In this document: one piece after another, positions 60,921-64,000 of the stretch
Layout: every line of letters starts with the position of its first letter
Numbering within the stretch: the first letter of the stretch is position 1
NCBI RefSeq assembly: GCF_028769735.1
Contig: NC_088172.1
Coordinates: 67,480,631 to 67,544,630, forward strand
Length of the DNA: 64,000 nt
DNA from: Zonotrichia leucophrys gambelii
Lineage: Eukaryota; Chordata; Aves; Passeriformes; Passerellidae
Direction of reading: 5' to 3'
Translations under genes and position numbers: made by a program
The notes under the pieces: model-generated
The model's database searches: none
What the model was told of the DNA's origin: nothing
Seen by the model: the letters and a program-made list of their open reading frames with translations, nothing else

Positions 60921-63900
60921 ATCACTATGTCCTATGGTGGAATATATGTCCTAGGATGGAATATAAAGAGAGCAGGTGCATGATCATGGTGTGTGTATGT
61001 ATGCTGCTGTAAAGAAATAAGTTGGTTTGAATTTCTTGGTTGCTAAGGTTAGGTTGGGATGGAAAAAAGTTGCTTAGATAATAAACATTTTTCAATTTTA
61101 TTAGCTCAGTTCGGTTGAATGAATACATGCTACCGCAGTCTGAGACCGCATCTGGGACATCTATGTTTGTAGAACAAACTTGAAGAGTTCAAGCTTTCAT
61201 TTTCAAAGTCAAGGTTTTTAGTTTTCAGGACTGCAAAGGTATGTTTCTATATAGAAACAGGTTGTGGTTTTGAACCCAGACTTTCTAGAAAACACATCAA
61301 ATAATCTGTGGTTGATAGAGGTATGCATTCTTTGCACTTTTTGTCTCATCAAGGTGTTAACCCTGAAAGCTAATGACTGCATTTCACTCTCAACAACCAC
61401 ATTTTCAGGTCTGACTTTTTTTAACAGAAGGGCAGGAGTAAAAGTCCTGTTCTTCATAGAAGGTAGCTTGGTCGTCAGTGCAACTGAAAGAAGGAGGAGG
61501 AATTCAAATGAAAAGAGTGAAGCATTCTAAAAAAGCACTTATTTCCCTCCAGCAATGATTAGACATCACAACAAGGTGCTTGCATTCAACATGAAATTGT
61601 TTTGTTTGTAGGTAATTCTAAAGATTGGACTCAGTCTCTGTTTTGTTTGGTTTTTATTTTTTTTTATACCTGCTGTTAATTTCAAAGAGGAACCAGCTGT
61701 AGGTTTAGGCTAGAACAAAATTACACACTTAAACTCAGAGCTGAGATTGCTAATTGCATCAAAGAATTTGCCAGTAGGACTTTTCATGAACTGTTCAAAC
61801 CATGTTGGGGAAAAGTCTGCTTCTTTTTACTGGTTTGAAAATTTGGGAAAATGGAGAAAGTGGTTGCAAGAGAGAGTTACAGGGGAGTTACAGCTGGCAT
61901 CCCTGTTGTGACAATAGCAGTGTATACTCTGTGCTATATGCTAGCAAATTGCCACAGAACTCATGGTGAATGAGTACAATATAAGTCAGTATTAACCTTT
62001 CCTTTTGGATTTTTGTTAAATCTATTCTTTAGTTTATGTAAAGAATAGAATTTTTTAATGTTCCAGTTGAGTACAGGATAGAAGTAACTTATTTGTCTGT
62101 AATGGATAGCAAATTGTAACAAATTTCTATCATAAATTAACTCTAGATTTCATTATGAAAACAGAAAGATAGAACTACAAAAATCCTGATAAAACTGTTT
62201 ATTTTTCTTGCAATAAAAATGGCTCTTCCAACAGTACTAGGTAACATCAATGCTGTTGCCTATGCTGCTAACTATACATCCTTTGCTGTTTGTGTTTCAT
62301 TATTGCTTCAGAGGCCCTGGTCCCAGGCCATGATCCTGTTCTGCTGAACAGGATTCAAAAGATGGTTTTTGTATCAAAAAGCTTGCAGTGTTTCTGCTGC
62401 TTTGGGTTTATAATAAAGCATCTCCATAAAGAAAGCTGCTACTAGAGTTTTAACTTCTTTAAAGGGCAGTTTTTCTGGAGAAGTGTCCCCTACTTTAATA
62501 ACAGTAATTTAAATGAAAGCAGCCATTTCACTCTTTGAAAATCCGCTAAATAAAACCAATAAATATCTGGTTTTTGTTCTACATGGGAAAGCACAAAATG
62601 CTAGATGGCTTCATAAGGCTTTGTTTGGCTTCTTTCACAGTCTTTTATAGAAAACAAATCTGAGTACAATTATTGTAAATGTTTCCCTCTGTATATTGAC
62701 ACTAGCTTTTTATCCATTTTAAAATGAATCTTTTTTTTTTATTTCAATGTAATATTTAGTAATGTGTCTACCCGAAAGTTTTGTGATTAAAAATGTCCTA
62801 GTTTTGCACATGAAGTATCTCCTTTCCATAAAGAATTGTAGTTTTCCCCTGGAAAATAATGCTGAAAACTTCTCTTTTGTGTGTTTCTAGGAAGAAGTAA
62901 AAAAAATGGCAGGAAATGGTCTTCACAGCATAACACTTCTAGACAAACTTTTATCATATATAGTTCCAGCCACAGAACCTTTCAGCTGTGTTGAAAGCTG
63001 AGCAGAAAGTGAAATGGCATAGCAGAGCTGAACAAAATACTGAAAGTAAACTAGATATTTATCTACTTTTTTATTATGATTTTTATGGATGTCAGTTATC
63101 TCTGAACTGACCTGGACTTCTTAAAAAATAGGGGTTTTTTATTTTCTGAAAAAATTGTCATTCATTTTCTATCTCACAGTATTTCTTCTGCACCTGGACT
63201 AGGTAGTTCCCCAGAATATTTTCAAGATGGCTGCTAGCACATGTTTGCCTGTTGCCAACACTTGCAGTTAATATCCGGGTGGAAGAGGTTGCTTGGATGA
63301 GTGTTTGTGGGAATCAAAGAAAATGGCTGATACATACCCTTTAAACAAACTTACTCCTTGCATGAGTGTGGTGTTTGAGAATTGTCCTTTGTAAGAACAA
63401 ACTCCTATGAAGTAAGAGATTCTATAAATTACTCTTAAGATTTTAGGAAACAATGTCTTTTCTGGAGGTTTCTAATTTGTGATAGCAATTCACTATCTGG
63501 GTGGCAATTACTATGTTCTGTAAGATAAATTACAGGAAAATCCCTGGGGGAAAAAGAAAAACCAAACCCAAAAGAATTATTTTTATCAACTTGCTCAGCA
63601 CTTTTGTATAAATATTTTTACTTGTATTTACTCAGCCTCAGAGCTTGGGTTTTAGCTGCATTTATCCTTTTGTTGCCTCTGCCCCACATTTCCAGCAGGT
63701 TGCTTTCTCTCTATTTCATTGTGGCTGCTTCTGTCTCACCCACATTGAGGTGTTTGGTTCCACCAGCTCCTCTACTGCTGTCATCCTACATTTTTATAAA
63801 CTCCCTTTCCCCATATTCTGTCCTATTTTTTTTTTTTTTCCCAAGGAATAGGTCATACATGGTAGAATGGACTCAGGGTATAAAGATGAGATAAGAGGAT

Positions 63901-64000
63901 TTACCAGACAAAAGAGTGGGACCAGATAAAAGATGAGTCACTGTCATTCTTAAAATGGAGCCAACAGAACTGGGAAAGAACAGAGTTTTTTTTTGTTTAA
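60921..64000. other. Noncoding DNA, no gene recognised
   Basis: No gene, RNA or mobile element was recognised. The stretch at about 62440-62740 is AT-rich, non-repetitive and has several TAAT/TTAAT cores, so it may be constrained noncoding DNA. A T14 run lies at 63826-63839. Confidence 0.6.

Noticed and set aside
1..64000. Endogenous retrovirus or LTR element
   Set aside because: I looked for paired terminal repeats, primer-binding sites and gag/pol-type motifs and found none; the only reverse-transcriptase remnant is CR1.
1..64000. CRISPR array, operon, rRNA, tRNA or prokaryotic insertion sequence
   Set aside because: There are no regularly spaced repeats, no clustered long ORFs with ribosome-binding sites and no RNA gene signatures; the DNA is vertebrate in character.

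Overview
This window looks like intergenic or intronic DNA from a bird nuclear genome. The main evidence is three CR1-family LINE copies, all on the minus strand, each with the family's 3' end (the 'catagaatggtttggaaggg' type of terminus seen in reverse complement). Other support is low repeat density, AT-rich composition (roughly 40% GC by eye), scattered poly-A/poly-T tracts and two small CpG-retaining patches. CR1 also occurs in crocodilians and turtles, so 'bird' is the best reading, not proof. Nothing bacterial, viral, plasmid-like or phage-like is present: no operons, ribosome-binding sites, CRISPR arrays, rRNA, tRNA or insertion sequences were seen.

No known protein-coding gene was recognised. 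Open frames are short, unrelated to known families as far as I can tell, and mostly mirrored by frames on the other strand. The only recognisable protein remnant is the decayed reverse transcriptase of a CR1 element at about 49.64-51.19 kb. It is broken by frame changes and its FADD-type catalytic box has lost both aspartates.

Layout: 1-9.06 kb, featureless AT-rich DNA with a few T-tracts and one perfect short hairpin. 9.06-9.24 kb, CR1 tail 1. 9.24-21.8 kb, noncoding, with a large T/G-rich low-complexity tract at 16.62-16.74 kb. 21.81-22.71 kb, a CpG-retaining block with clustered SOX, octamer, GATA and PBX-like motifs, the best candidate regulatory element. 26.85-26.97 kb, CR1 tail 2. 28.46-28.65 kb, an exon-like open segment. 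28.85-30.66 kb, two motif-rich AT-rich stretches and a strong G-quadruplex motif. 30.78-31.36 kb, a 192-codon minus-strand open frame of unknown meaning. 35.41-35.64 kb, a CpG-island-like patch followed by a T44 homopolymer. 43.05-43.47 kb, a GC-rich patch with a CTCF-like site and a perfect 10-bp hairpin. 45.79-48.31 kb, a cluster of minus-strand exon-like open frames. 49.64-51.19 kb, the long CR1. 52.3-52.9 and 60.8-60.9 kb, purine-rich tracts. The rest is unremarkable.

The most interesting candidate is a possible uncharacterised minus-strand gene at 47.41-48.31 kb. Two open segments are bounded by well-formed splice acceptors, join in frame across a 116-bp putative intron, and have an AATAAA about 90 bases after the stop. 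It matches no family I know and could be chance. RNA-seq and cross-species alignment would decide. I see no evidence for a multi-gene system here.
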